Shown one piece after another: positions 1 to 7,376 of a DNA stretch of 10,974 nt. The stretch is from an uncultured Rickettsiaceae bacterium (GTDB lineage: Bacteria; Pseudomonadota; Alphaproteobacteria; Rickettsiales; Rickettsiaceae), in the NCBI GenBank assembly GCA_905479885.1, contig CAJQOE010000048.1, positions 1 to 10,974 of the forward strand, written 5' to 3'. The number at the start of each line of letters is the position of its first letter. Position 1 is the first letter of the stretch. The notes below the pieces were generated by a model that saw nothing but the letters and a program-made list of their open reading frames with translations, made no database searches and was not told the DNA's origin. Both the position numbers and the translations under genes were made by a program.

Positions 1-355
1 TTGGCCCTTCTACAATCGCATCTACTGGGCATGCTTCTTGGCATAAACCACAATATATACATTTTGTCATATCAATGTCGTACCTGGTGGTACGGCGGCT
101 ACCATCAGCACGCTCTTCTGCTTCAATTAAAATTGCTTGAGCCGGACAAATGGCCTCACATAATTTACAAGCAATACAACGCTCTTCCCCGTTGGCATAA
201 CGACGTAATGCATGCTCGCCTTTAAAACGTGGGCTAATTGGACTTTTTTCGTATGGATAATTAATCGTCACTTTTGGCTTAAAGAAATACTTTAAAGTTA
301 AAGCCATTCCAACCAATATTTCATATAACGCAAAAGTCTTTATATATTTGATCAT
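1..355 (-). CDS. nuoI: NADH-quinone oxidoreductase subunit I, 5' part (cut by window edge)
   Basis: Encodes the two-cluster ferredoxin subunit of respiratory complex I, which passes electrons through clusters N6a and N6b in the peripheral arm towards the quinone site next to NuoH. I read this frame directly on the minus strand: it starts at ATG 355-353 and runs 118 codons to the window edge without a stop. Two 4Fe-4S motifs are visible: C60-x2-C63-x2-C66-x3-C70-P and C99-x2-C102-x2-C105-x3-C109-P. The N-terminal LKYFFKPKVTINYPYEK and the SPRFKGEHALRRY segment are typical of the alphaproteobacterial and mitochondrial (TYKY/NDUFS8) form. The family is about 160 residues, so roughly 40 C-terminal residues lie outside. 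The start lies 5 bases after the nuoH stop, so the two are almost certainly cotranscribed and translationally linked. The identification is secure. Confidence 0.95.
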   Translation of the reverse strand, partial: MIKYIKTFALYEILVGMALTLKYFFKPKVTINYPYEKSPISPRFKGEHALRRYANGEERCIACKLCEAICPAQAILIEAEERADGSRRTTRYDIDMTKCIYCGLCQEACPVDAIVEGP

Positions 356-360
356 TACTT

Positions 361-1377
361 CTACCCCGGCAAATTATCAGTTATCATCAAAAGTGATGCT
401 ACTAAAACTACCCAAAATAACGTCAATGGCAAGAAAACTTTCCAACCAATACGCATTAATTGATCATATCTATAACGCGGCAATGTTGCTCGTATCCACA
501 AAAATACAAATAATAAAAATGTAACTTTCACAACGAACCAAACAAGGCCAGGTACTATTTCTAGAAATCCAATATTAAATGGTGGTAGATATCCACCCAT
601 AAAGAAAGTAACAGTGATTGCACTAACTAAGATCATATTGGCATATTCACCAAGGAAGAATAGAGCAAAGCTCATAGATGAATATTCCACATTATACCCA
701 GCTACTAGCTCGGCTTCTGCTTCTGGCAAATCAAACGGCAAACGATTTGTTTCTGCTAATACCGAAATAAAAAACACTACGGCCATTGGCGCCAGTAATA
801 ATTGGATCCAAGCTGGCATAGTTCTTTGATATTCAACAATTTCAGATAAATTTAATGTGCCAGTCACTAGTAAAACCGTAACTATCACAAGCCCCATTGA
901 AACTTCATAGGAAATCATCTGAGCTGAGGATCTAATCGCTCCTAAAAAGGCATATTTAGAATTACTAGCCCAACCAGCCATAATAATTCCATAAACACCA
1001 AGAGATGATACTGCTAAGATATATAATACACCAACATTGATATCAGCCAACACAAGCCCCTTGCTAAAAGGTATAACGGCCCAGCCAATTAAACTTAAAA
1101 TAAATGTTATCATCGGCGCGATAATAAACACAACTTTACTGGCGTTAGTTGGGATAATAATTTCTTTGAACATCAATTTTACAGCATCTGCGATTGGCTG
1201 CAGTAATCCCATTGGACCAACCACGTTCGGACCGCGGCGCATTTGCATCAAACCAATTACTCTACGCTCAGCGTAAGTTAAGTAAGCTACGCACAATAAT
1301 AAAGGCAAAGTGATCAACAAAATTTTAGCCACAATAAATAATATCGAAAATCCATATTCAATTAATAAATCCATCAT
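361..1377 (-). CDS. nuoH: NADH-quinone oxidoreductase subunit H
   Basis: Encodes the membrane subunit of complex I that joins the peripheral and membrane arms and forms much of the ubiquinone-binding chamber (homologue of mitochondrial ND1). The 338-residue protein is almost entirely hydrophobic, with about eight membrane segments. Family signatures are clear: YAERRVIGLMQMRRGPNVVG at about 35-54, QPIADAVKLMFKE at 60-72, ETNRLPFDLPEAEAELVAGY at 209-228 followed by the EYSSMSFALFFLGEYAN stretch, and a C-terminal LWIRATLPRYRYDQLM at 293-308. Length matches the family (E. coli about 325). The chosen ATG (1377-1375) overlaps the nuoG stop in an ATGA arrangement and has a good upstream GAGG at about ten bases. 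A second ATG follows directly and could serve instead, changing the product by one residue. It belongs to a nuoG-nuoH-nuoI transcript. Confidence 0.97.
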   Translation of the reverse strand: MMDLLIEYGFSILFIVAKILLITLPLLLCVAYLTYAERRVIGLMQMRRGPNVVGPMGLLQPIADAVKLMFKEIIIPTNASKVVFIIAPMITFILSLIGWAVIPFSKGLVLADINVGVLYILAVSSLGVYGIIMAGWASNSKYAFLGAIRSSAQMISYEVSMGLVIVTVLLVTGTLNLSEIVEYQRTMPAWIQLLLAPMAVVFFISVLAETNRLPFDLPEAEAELVAGYNVEYSSMSFALFFLGEYANMILVSAITVTFFMGGYLPPFNIGFLEIVPGLVWFVVKVTFLLFVFLWIRATLPRYRYDQLMRIGWKVFLPLTLFWVVLVASLLMITDNLPG

Positions 1378-3425
1378 AGTGCCGCCTCTTCAGACTTTTG
1401 CGCTTGCACACATTTTGCCATAGTTACCGAGGATCTACTAATAGGATCAGTCATATAATAATTTGTTAGCACATCTTCTAATGGCTTTTTAAGCAATTTT
1501 GTTGAAGATTTAAATGCTATGAAATTCGTAGGAATTACCGTACCTATATTAGCGAATACTGCGTTTTCTTTTGCTAGCATATTACGTACATCCGCAAGGT
1601 TTTTGAAAGGCATACCAAGATCTAATTTATCAGCCAAATGTGTAATTATATCCCAACTTTCTTTAGCCGAGCCTAGAGGTGATATCGCCGCACGCGCATA
1701 TTGTGGACGCCCTTCCATATTAACAAAAATTGCATCTTGTTCCGTGTAAGCAGCTTCCGGTAAAATAACATCTGCGCGATCAGCCGCCTTATCACCATGA
1801 TGCCCTTGGTAAATAACAAAACAATCTTGATCTATCAAACTCATATCAAAATCATCAGCACCTAATAAATAAAGCACTTTGACTTTTTTATCCTTTGCTT
1901 GCTTTAAAATTTCCTCGGTACCGTTACCTGATTTACCATAAATAAAGCCAACATCAAGACCACCCACCATAGATGCGTGATTATGCAATATATTAAAACC
2001 ATTCCAGTTTGCACTGACTATGTTATATTTTTTGGCTATCTCGTGTGCCAAAGCTAATATTGCGTGCCCATCAGAACGCGATAAAGCAGCATCACCAATA
2101 ATAAGCATTGGATAGTTAGCAGCCTTTAAGCGCCTGGTAAACTCTCCTTTACCAGATAAAATTTCTTCTAGTATAGAAACATCATTACCAAGATCTTCTA
2201 TAGCATATGTCTGGTCACTAATCTCTCCAACTCTTGCAATATGCATATCACCAGAACGCACCCTTTGACCAATTCTAGCATTCAAAACTGGCGCTGCTTT
2301 ACGCAAATTAGCTCCAACCAATAAACAGACATCCGCATTAGCAGCATTTGCTATGCCCGTATTAAACAAATAGTTACTTCTGCTAGTTGTATCTAATTTA
2401 TAACCAAACTGGTTAGCATCAACTTTATCAGATCCAAGGTTAGACAACATCTTTTTTAGTAAAAACATTGATTCTACGCCAGTGGTGCTACCTGCAACTG
2501 CTGCAATTTCATCACCTTTAACGGCATTAATCTGCTCAACAATATATTCTATAGATTGCTCCCAACTAGCTGCTAGTAATTTACCATTTTTGCGAATATA
2601 CGGAACATCTAAACGCTGAACTTTTAAGCCATCACAAGCAAACCGCGCTTTATCTGAAAGCCATTCTTCATTTATATTCTCATTCAATTTAGGCAAAATA
2701 CGCATCACTTCAAGCCCCCTTGAATCGATCCGTATGTTTGAACCAAGCGCATCCATAACATCTATTGATTCAGTTTTTTCAAGCTCCCAACTCCTAGCAT
2801 TAAATGCATATGGTTTTGATGTTAGCGCCCCAACTGGACAAAGATCAATAATATTGCCTGAAAGCTCAGAAGTCAGAGTTTTTTCTAAATAGCTGGTGAT
2901 TTCCATATGCTCACCACGATTAATCGCACCTATTTCCTGTACACCAGCAACTTCGGTTGCAAAACGAATACAACGTGTGCAGTGAATACAGCGGGTCATT
3001 TGTGTTTTCACTAAAGGGCCTAGATTTTTATCTTTAACAGACCTTTTATTATCTGAATAGCGACTTCCACCTTTACCATATTTAAAAGCTTGATCCTGCA
3101 GATCACACTCTCCCCCCTGATCACAAATTGGACAATCAAGCGGGTGGTTGGCAAGCAAAAATTCCATCACCCCTTCACGTGCTTTTTTTATTTTTGGAGT
3201 ATTAGTTTTAATTACCATACCTTCAGATACTGGCATTGCGCATGAGGCAATTGGCTTGGGAGCTCTTTCCATCTCAACAAGGCACATTCGACAATTTCCT
3301 GCAATCTTTAATCTTTCATGAAAGCAAAAATGGGGTACTTCTATTCCTGCATGCTCGCAAGCCTGCATCACGGTCAAACCTTCTTCAACCTCGATTTCGT
3401 TGTCGTCAATAGTTAACTTTGGCAT
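1374..3425 (-). CDS. nuoG: NADH-quinone oxidoreductase subunit G (75 kDa subunit)
   Basis: Encodes the largest peripheral-arm subunit of complex I, carrying three Fe-S clusters that relay electrons from the NuoE/NuoF side towards NuoI. The N-terminal 2Fe-2S ferredoxin domain has C34, C45, C48 and C62. The His-Cys cluster follows with H94, C98, C101 and C107, then the 4Fe-4S set C146-x2-C149-x2-C152 and C196-P. Residues from about 220 onward form the molybdopterin-oxidoreductase-like domain, which carries no molybdenum in this family. At 683 residues it matches the alphaproteobacterial and mitochondrial 75 kDa form rather than the roughly 900-residue E. coli form. No cysteine set for the extra N7 cluster is seen. 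No strong Shine-Dalgarno precedes the ATG. It is the first gene of the nuoGHI block; nuoF is not directly upstream, because the neighbouring gene diverges. Confidence 0.97.
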   Translation of the reverse strand: MPKLTIDDNEIEVEEGLTVMQACEHAGIEVPHFCFHERLKIAGNCRMCLVEMERAPKPIASCAMPVSEGMVIKTNTPKIKKAREGVMEFLLANHPLDCPICDQGGECDLQDQAFKYGKGGSRYSDNKRSVKDKNLGPLVKTQMTRCIHCTRCIRFATEVAGVQEIGAINRGEHMEITSYLEKTLTSELSGNIIDLCPVGALTSKPYAFNARSWELEKTESIDVMDALGSNIRIDSRGLEVMRILPKLNENINEEWLSDKARFACDGLKVQRLDVPYIRKNGKLLAASWEQSIEYIVEQINAVKGDEIAAVAGSTTGVESMFLLKKMLSNLGSDKVDANQFGYKLDTTSRSNYLFNTGIANAANADVCLLVGANLRKAAPVLNARIGQRVRSGDMHIARVGEISDQTYAIEDLGNDVSILEEILSGKGEFTRRLKAANYPMLIIGDAALSRSDGHAILALAHEIAKKYNIVSANWNGFNILHNHASMVGGLDVGFIYGKSGNGTEEILKQAKDKKVKVLYLLGADDFDMSLIDQDCFVIYQGHHGDKAADRADVILPEAAYTEQDAIFVNMEGRPQYARAAISPLGSAKESWDIITHLADKLDLGMPFKNLADVRNMLAKENAVFANIGTVIPTNFIAFKSSTKLLKKPLEDVLTNYYMTDPISRSSVTMAKCVQAQKSEEAAL

Positions 3426-3450
3426 GTATTTTTAGCTATTTAGTCGTATC

Positions 3451-3486
3451 AAACAGTATCATAACCAACACACAGCTGAAAACCAA
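3451..3486 (-). promoter_or_regulatory. Putative promoter of nuoGHI
   Basis: On the minus strand, TTGGTT (3486-3481), a 17-base spacer and TATGAT (3463-3458) form a plausible sigma-70 promoter with a predicted start near 3451, about 25 bases before the nuoG ATG. The -10 is a 5/6 match and the -35 a 3/6 match. It sits in the 172-base divergent gap between nuoG and pyrH, where a promoter is required. It is inferred from pattern only. Confidence 0.4.
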
Positions 3487-3533
3487 CGTTTTTTTAACAG
3501 TTTCGCTTTTTAACCACTCCTATTGCGTTATAC

Positions 3534-3561
3534 TTGACAAAAATAATACTTGAGGTAGCAT
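3534..3561 (+). promoter_or_regulatory. Putative sigma-70 promoter of pyrH-frr
   Basis: A perfect TTGACA (3534-3539), a 16-base spacer and TAGCAT (3556-3561, 4/6 match to TATAAT) lie upstream of pyrH. The predicted start near 3568 would give a leader of about 30 bases, in which no clear Shine-Dalgarno is seen. The perfect -35 and correct placement in the divergent gap are the support; the -10 is weak. Confidence 0.5.
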
Positions 3562-3597
3562 TGCAAGCAAACTAAACAAATCCAAAACATAACGATA

Positions 3598-4317
3598 ATG
3601 TCCCTAATAAACTGCAAAAGAGTTTTACTCAAAGTCTCAGGCGAATCCTTAATGGGTGATAAAAAATTTGGTCATGATGTTGACACTCTTACGGCTATAG
3701 CAGAAGACATAAAAGAAGTATGCAACCTAGGCATCCAAGTATGTGTTGTGGTAGGCGGCGGCAATATTTACCGCGGGACAGATGCTTCTATACTGGGTAT
3801 GGAAAGAGCCTCAGCGGACTATATGGGCATGCTAGCAACAGTGATTAATGCAATTGCGCTACAAAATGTTATGGAAAAAAATGACATCTATACCAGAGTA
3901 CAATCAGCCATACCCATGATGAGCATATGCGAACCTTTTATCAGACGTAAAGCCAGAAGGCATATGCAAAAAAATAGAGTAGTCATTTTTGCCGCTGGTA
4001 TTGGTAACCCATTTTTTACCACAGATAGCGCCGCGGTACTAAGAGCAATAGAAATGAATTGCGACTATTTGTTCAAAGGTACCAATGTTGATGGAGTTTA
4101 TGATACAGACCCCAAAAGCAATCCAAACGCCAACAAGCATGATGAAATTACATATACTGACGTATTAAAAGACAATTTAAAAGTTATGGATATGGCGGCT
4201 ATTGCCGTAGCTAGAGAAAATAATTTACCCATAAAAGTTTTTTCTATAAAACAACGCGGCAACTTTGCTAGGGTATTGCAAGACCAAGGTGAATTCACAA
4301 TTATAAGAGGAAATTAA
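3598..4317 (+). CDS. pyrH: UMP kinase
   Basis: Encodes the bacterial-type uridylate kinase, which phosphorylates UMP to UDP with ATP in the cytoplasm, feeding UTP, CTP and dTTP synthesis. It belongs to the amino acid kinase fold and is unrelated to eukaryotic UMP/CMP kinases. Visible signatures are KVSGESLMG with the phosphate-binding K12, GGGNIYRG at 53-60, the UMP-contacting ADYMGMLATVINA segment from 73, TTDSAAVLRA at 141-150 and KGTNVDGVYDTDP at 160-172. At 239 residues it is the usual length. The ATG at 3598 fits the family N-terminus, although no Shine-Dalgarno is obvious. The stop overlaps the frr ATG by one base (TAATG). The pyrH-frr pairing is widespread in bacteria (often as tsf-pyrH-frr), but here no tsf gene precedes it within the window; a divergent nuoG does. 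Confidence 0.97.
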   Translation: MSLINCKRVLLKVSGESLMGDKKFGHDVDTLTAIAEDIKEVCNLGIQVCVVVGGGNIYRGTDASILGMERASADYMGMLATVINAIALQNVMEKNDIYTRVQSAIPMMSICEPFIRRKARRHMQKNRVVIFAAGIGNPFFTTDSAAVLRAIEMNCDYLFKGTNVDGVYDTDPKSNPNANKHDEITYTDVLKDNLKVMDMAAIAVARENNLPIKVFSIKQRGNFARVLQDQGEFTIIRGN

Positions 4318-4874
4318 TGGATCAGGATCAAAAAAATTTACTAACCGACAAAATGAATAAAGCTCTAGCTGTTTTAGACAAGGAGTTCAGCGGCCTACGT
4401 ACCGGTAGAGCGTCAGCTAATCTACTAGACCCAGTAGTTATCGAAGCTTATGGAAGCAAAATGCCCTTATCTCAAGTAGGTACTGTTGCAACGCCAGATG
4501 CAAAAACCATAACTGTTCAAGTGTGGGACAAAGCAATGGTTAAAACAGTTGAAAAAGCGATAGCTGATGCTAATCTTGGTCTAAATCCAAGCTCTGATGG
4601 TCAATTAATTCGTATGAATTTACCACCACTAAGCGAAGAGCGTAGAAAAGAACTAGCAAAACTTGCCCATAAATACGCTGAAAATACAAAAGTTGCATTA
4701 CGTAATATCCGCCGAGATGGCATGGATGCTCTAAAGAAAATGGAAAAAGACAATGTAATCTCTAAAGACGAACACCATGATCACGGTGAAGAAATACAAA
4801 AACTTACAGATGAATTTATTAAGAAAATTGATGCATCTACAAAAACAAAAGAAGAAGAAATTCTAACTATTTAA
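4317..4874 (+). CDS. frr: Ribosome recycling factor
   Basis: Encodes RRF, the tRNA-shaped cytoplasmic protein that works with EF-G to split post-termination ribosomes so that they can start a new round. The 185 residues match the family length. Signatures are LRTGRASANLLD at 27-38, the PPLSEERRKELAKLAHKYAE segment from 103 and RNIRRDGMDALKKMEKD at 129-145, in the long-helix domain. Domain II lies at about 31-104. Its ATG overlaps the pyrH stop by one base and is preceded by a good AAGAGG at 4305-4310 inside the pyrH end, so translational coupling with pyrH is likely. It is followed within a few bases by a strong hairpin that probably ends the transcript. The identification is secure. Confidence 0.97.
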   Translation: MDQDQKNLLTDKMNKALAVLDKEFSGLRTGRASANLLDPVVIEAYGSKMPLSQVGTVATPDAKTITVQVWDKAMVKTVEKAIADANLGLNPSSDGQLIRMNLPPLSEERRKELAKLAHKYAENTKVALRNIRRDGMDALKKMEKDNVISKDEHHDHGEEIQKLTDEFIKKIDASTKTKEEEILTI

Positions 4875-4881
4875 ATTTTAA

Positions 4882-4920
4882 AAATTAAGACTAATTTTAA
4901 TATTAAATTAGTCTTAATTT
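4882..4920. terminator. Bidirectional AT-rich hairpin between convergent frr and fabI
   Basis: A perfect 16-bp inverted repeat, with arm AAATTAAGACTAATTT at 4882-4897 and its exact complement at 4905-4920, encloses a 7-base loop. It lies 7 bases after frr and 11 bases before the fabI stop. In the minus direction the stem runs into five T residues, while in the plus direction only the T-rich arm end follows. It is probably a shared terminator for both genes. The stem holds only two G-C pairs, so strength comes from length. Confidence 0.75.
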
Positions 4921-4931
4921 GTACAATCACT

Positions 4932-5735
4932 CTATTTTTCTTCGCCAGAAGCAGTCATACCCATTATATTATAACCTGAATCGACATAATGAATTTCTCC
5001 AGTCACCCCGTTTGCTAGGTTACTTAAAAGATATACAGCAGCTCCAGCAACATCTTGCTGTGTAGTGTTTCTCTTTAATGGCGCAGTGTTTTCATGCATT
5101 CTAAGCATTGATTTAAAATCACCTATACCGCTAGCAGCTAGTGTTTTAATCGGCCCCGCAGAAATAGCATTAACACGAATATTATTAGGCCCCATATCAT
5201 GAGCAAGATATTTTACACTTGTTTCAAGAGCCGATTTTGCTAATCCCATTACGTTATAATATGGGATAACTTTTTCAGCACCATAATAACTTAAAGTCAA
5301 TATAGAACCACCGTCACTCATTAAAGGCTCTGCCCTTTTAGCCAGAGCAGTTAGGGAATAACAGGAAATATTCATTGAATTTAAAAAGTTGGGTAAGCTA
5401 GTATCAATATATCTGCCACGCAACTCATCTTTATCGGCAAACGCTATACCGTGGATGATGAAATCAATTTTCCCCCATTTTTTACCAACTGTCTCAAACA
5501 ACCTGTCCATTGAACCTTCATCAGTAACATCACATTCTTCAACAAAATCACACCCTATTTCTTCTGCAAGCGGCATTACTCTTTTTTCAAGGACTTCTCC
5601 TTGATAAGTAAGAGCTATCTCAGCGCCATGCTCTTTTGCTAGTTGAGCAATCGCCCAAGCTATAGATAATTTATTTGCTACACCAGTAATTATACCTTTT
5701 TTACCAGCAAGTAATTTTGTTGAAACATCTGTCAT
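4932..5735 (-). CDS. fabI: Enoyl-[acyl-carrier-protein] reductase (NADH)
   Basis: Encodes the last enzyme of each fatty acid elongation cycle, reducing trans-2-enoyl-ACP to acyl-ACP with NADH. It is a 267-residue short-chain dehydrogenase of the FabI group. The nucleotide-binding start GIITGVANKLSIAWAIA lies at 14-30. The catalytic region LSYYGAEKVIPYYNVMGLAK gives Tyr150, Tyr160 and Lys167, corresponding to E. coli Tyr146, Tyr156 and Lys163. The SAGPIKTLAASGI segment at 192-204 is the substrate-binding loop region. In the HGIAFADKDEL segment Ala98 occupies the place of E. coli Gly93. The ATG has an AAAGG about 7-8 bases upstream. It is monocistronic as far as seen, convergent with frr and divergent from lnt. 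As part of the type II fatty acid synthase it is cytoplasmic. Confidence 0.97.
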   Translation of the reverse strand: MTDVSTKLLAGKKGIITGVANKLSIAWAIAQLAKEHGAEIALTYQGEVLEKRVMPLAEEIGCDFVEECDVTDEGSMDRLFETVGKKWGKIDFIIHGIAFADKDELRGRYIDTSLPNFLNSMNISCYSLTALAKRAEPLMSDGGSILTLSYYGAEKVIPYYNVMGLAKSALETSVKYLAHDMGPNNIRVNAISAGPIKTLAASGIGDFKSMLRMHENTAPLKRNTTQQDVAGAAVYLLSNLANGVTGEIHYVDSGYNIMGMTASGEEK

Positions 5736-5774
5736 AAAAAAACCTTTAAGTTAACTATACATGTAATGTTAATT

Positions 5775-5803
5775 TGTATATCATCGAACAAGATTTTGTA
5801 CAA
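5775..5803 (-). promoter_or_regulatory. Weak candidate promoter of fabI in the fabI-lnt divergent gap
   Basis: On the minus strand TTGTAC (5803-5798), a 17-base spacer and TATACA (5780-5775) have correct spacing but only partial matches (3/6 and 4/6). The whole 79-base gap must carry promoters for both fabI and lnt. No convincing plus-strand pair for lnt was found, so this entry is tentative. Confidence 0.25.
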
Positions 5804-5814
5804 GCGGTTTCATA

Positions 5815-7302
5815 ATGTTTTTAAATAGGAAAATATCATTCGTAGCAGGGATAATTTGCGGGCTGTCTTTTGCTCCTGTGTATTTTATTCCTGGTATCTT
5901 TACGCTCTCAGTATTATGCGCTCAAATATCTGCTGCAGCAAACTATAAACAAGCTGCTAAATTTGGATATTTATTCGGCTTCGGATTTTTCTTGAGCACT
6001 CTATATTGGATTTCTTTTGGAGTAAGCGTTTATATTGAGCAATTTTGGTGGGCAATCCCATTTGCTTTATTTGGTCTACCCGCCTTCCTAGCTTTATTTA
6101 TTAGTGCACATAGCGCCCTAGCTTGGCTATTTAGAAAAACTTATTTATACCATTTTATATTTTGCTGCATATGGCTATTTACTGAATGGCTAATGTCATG
6201 GATATTCACTGGCTTGCCCTGGGGAATGCTAGGATATGCATTTTCTATTTCAGATATTATGATCCAACCGGCTAGTATCTTTGGTATACTGGGCTTAAGT
6301 TTTATTGCCTTATATGTTGGGTCTAGCTTATTCAGCAAAAAAGCTCTATTCCCTAGGCTAACCACTTCTATTATCCTCTGTGTTATGATGATTATATTTG
6401 GTTATAATCGTTTGCAACAAAATCCCACGGAATTTAGCGAACTAAAAATACGTATAGTACAACCATCTACTCCACAAACTGAAAAATGGGCTCCCGAAAC
6501 TTTCTGGAAAAATCTCAATGACCAAGTAGAACTGTCACAAAAACCAGGTGATCCAGATATCATCGTCTGGTCAGAAGCAGCTCTTACTGCGCCTTATTAC
6601 TATAAACCAATACATAATAGCCTAATGTCTATATTTACCAAAGATAGACAAGTTATTTTATCTGGCGGAGTAAACGACAACGCTAAACAGGGCGACGAGT
6701 ATGAAATTTATTCATCACTAATTGCCATTAATAGTGATGGAAAATTATTATTTGATTACCATAAATCACATCTAGTTCCATTTGGTGAGTACATGCCTCT
6801 TGCCAACTACATACCAATAAAAAAACTAACACCTGGTATACTCGCTTATACCCCAGGAACTCGTAAAATTATGCACCTTAAACCCTTTCATTTATACATA
6901 CATCCTCTCATATGCTACGAATCTATTTTTGCAGAGGAAGTCAAAATATCTAACTCGGAAGCTGATATAATACTCAATGTAACTAATGATGCCTGGTATG
7001 GGAGCTCCTCTGGGCCATATCAACATTTTGAAATTAGCCGTGTGCGTTCTGTTGAAAATGGCTTGCCCATGATCCGTGCTGCCAATAATGGTATATCAGC
7101 TATTATTGACCCAGTTGGCAGAACATTGCATCGCCTTGAACTCAATCAAGTAGATATCCTGGATGGCAACATGCCTTTAAAATTATTACTACCAACTATT
7201 TATTCAGAATGGGGGAATTTAGCACTATCTCTTTGGGTACTCTTCGTGCTAATATTACAATCAATGATTGCCTTATTATACCTAAGGTTTCCTAAAGGTT
7301 AG
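5815..7302 (+). CDS. lnt: Apolipoprotein N-acyltransferase
   Basis: Encodes the inner-membrane enzyme that adds the third acyl chain to the N-terminal cysteine of lipoproteins, the last step after Lgt and LspA and a condition for Lol-dependent sorting to the outer membrane. The protein has 495 residues. Roughly six membrane segments fill residues 8-200, a carbon-nitrogen hydrolase (nitrilase) domain spans about 210-450, and a final membrane helix lies at about 466-490. The catalytic triad is visible: Glu254 in VWSEAALTAP, Lys317 in DYHKSHLVPFGEYMP and Cys367 in PLICYES, matching E. coli E267, K335 and C387. Glu325 in the FGEYMP motif and NDAWYG at 391-396 are also conserved. The upstream region lacks a clear Shine-Dalgarno. 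A regulator gene follows 74 bases later on the same strand. The identification is secure. Confidence 0.96.
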   Translation: MFLNRKISFVAGIICGLSFAPVYFIPGIFTLSVLCAQISAAANYKQAAKFGYLFGFGFFLSTLYWISFGVSVYIEQFWWAIPFALFGLPAFLALFISAHSALAWLFRKTYLYHFIFCCIWLFTEWLMSWIFTGLPWGMLGYAFSISDIMIQPASIFGILGLSFIALYVGSSLFSKKALFPRLTTSIILCVMMIIFGYNRLQQNPTEFSELKIRIVQPSTPQTEKWAPETFWKNLNDQVELSQKPGDPDIIVWSEAALTAPYYYKPIHNSLMSIFTKDRQVILSGGVNDNAKQGDEYEIYSSLIAINSDGKLLFDYHKSHLVPFGEYMPLANYIPIKKLTPGILAYTPGTRKIMHLKPFHLYIHPLICYESIFAEEVKISNSEADIILNVTNDAWYGSSSGPYQHFEISRVRSVENGLPMIRAANNGISAIIDPVGRTLHRLELNQVDILDGNMPLKLLLPTIYSEWGNLALSLWVLFVLILQSMIALLYLRFPKG

Positions 7303-7309
7303 AATTTAC

Positions 7310-7338
7310 TTGTAAGGATTGCTTAATAAAGGTAGTAT
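7310..7338 (+). promoter_or_regulatory. Candidate promoter of the HTH regulator
   Basis: TTGTAA (7310-7315), a 17-base spacer and TAGTAT (7333-7338) each match the sigma-70 consensus at 4 of 6 positions with ideal spacing. It sits just after the lnt stop, 38 bases before the regulator ATG. A GAGGAAA at 7351-7357 lies about 20 bases ahead of that ATG, too far for a normal Shine-Dalgarno. Confidence 0.35.
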
Positions 7339-7376
7339 CGCAAATGAATTGAGGAAAAATAGTAGCATTACACATT

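Noticed and set aside
1..225. Plus-strand open frame of 74 codons at the left edge
   Set aside because: It lies antisense to nuoI, whose two 4Fe-4S motifs are unmistakable; the plus-strand product has no recognisable pattern.
614..1749. Plus-strand open frames inside nuoH and nuoG (614-829, 1037-1276, 1519-1749)
   Set aside because: They are antisense to conserved coding sequence and have no plausible start signals or family features.
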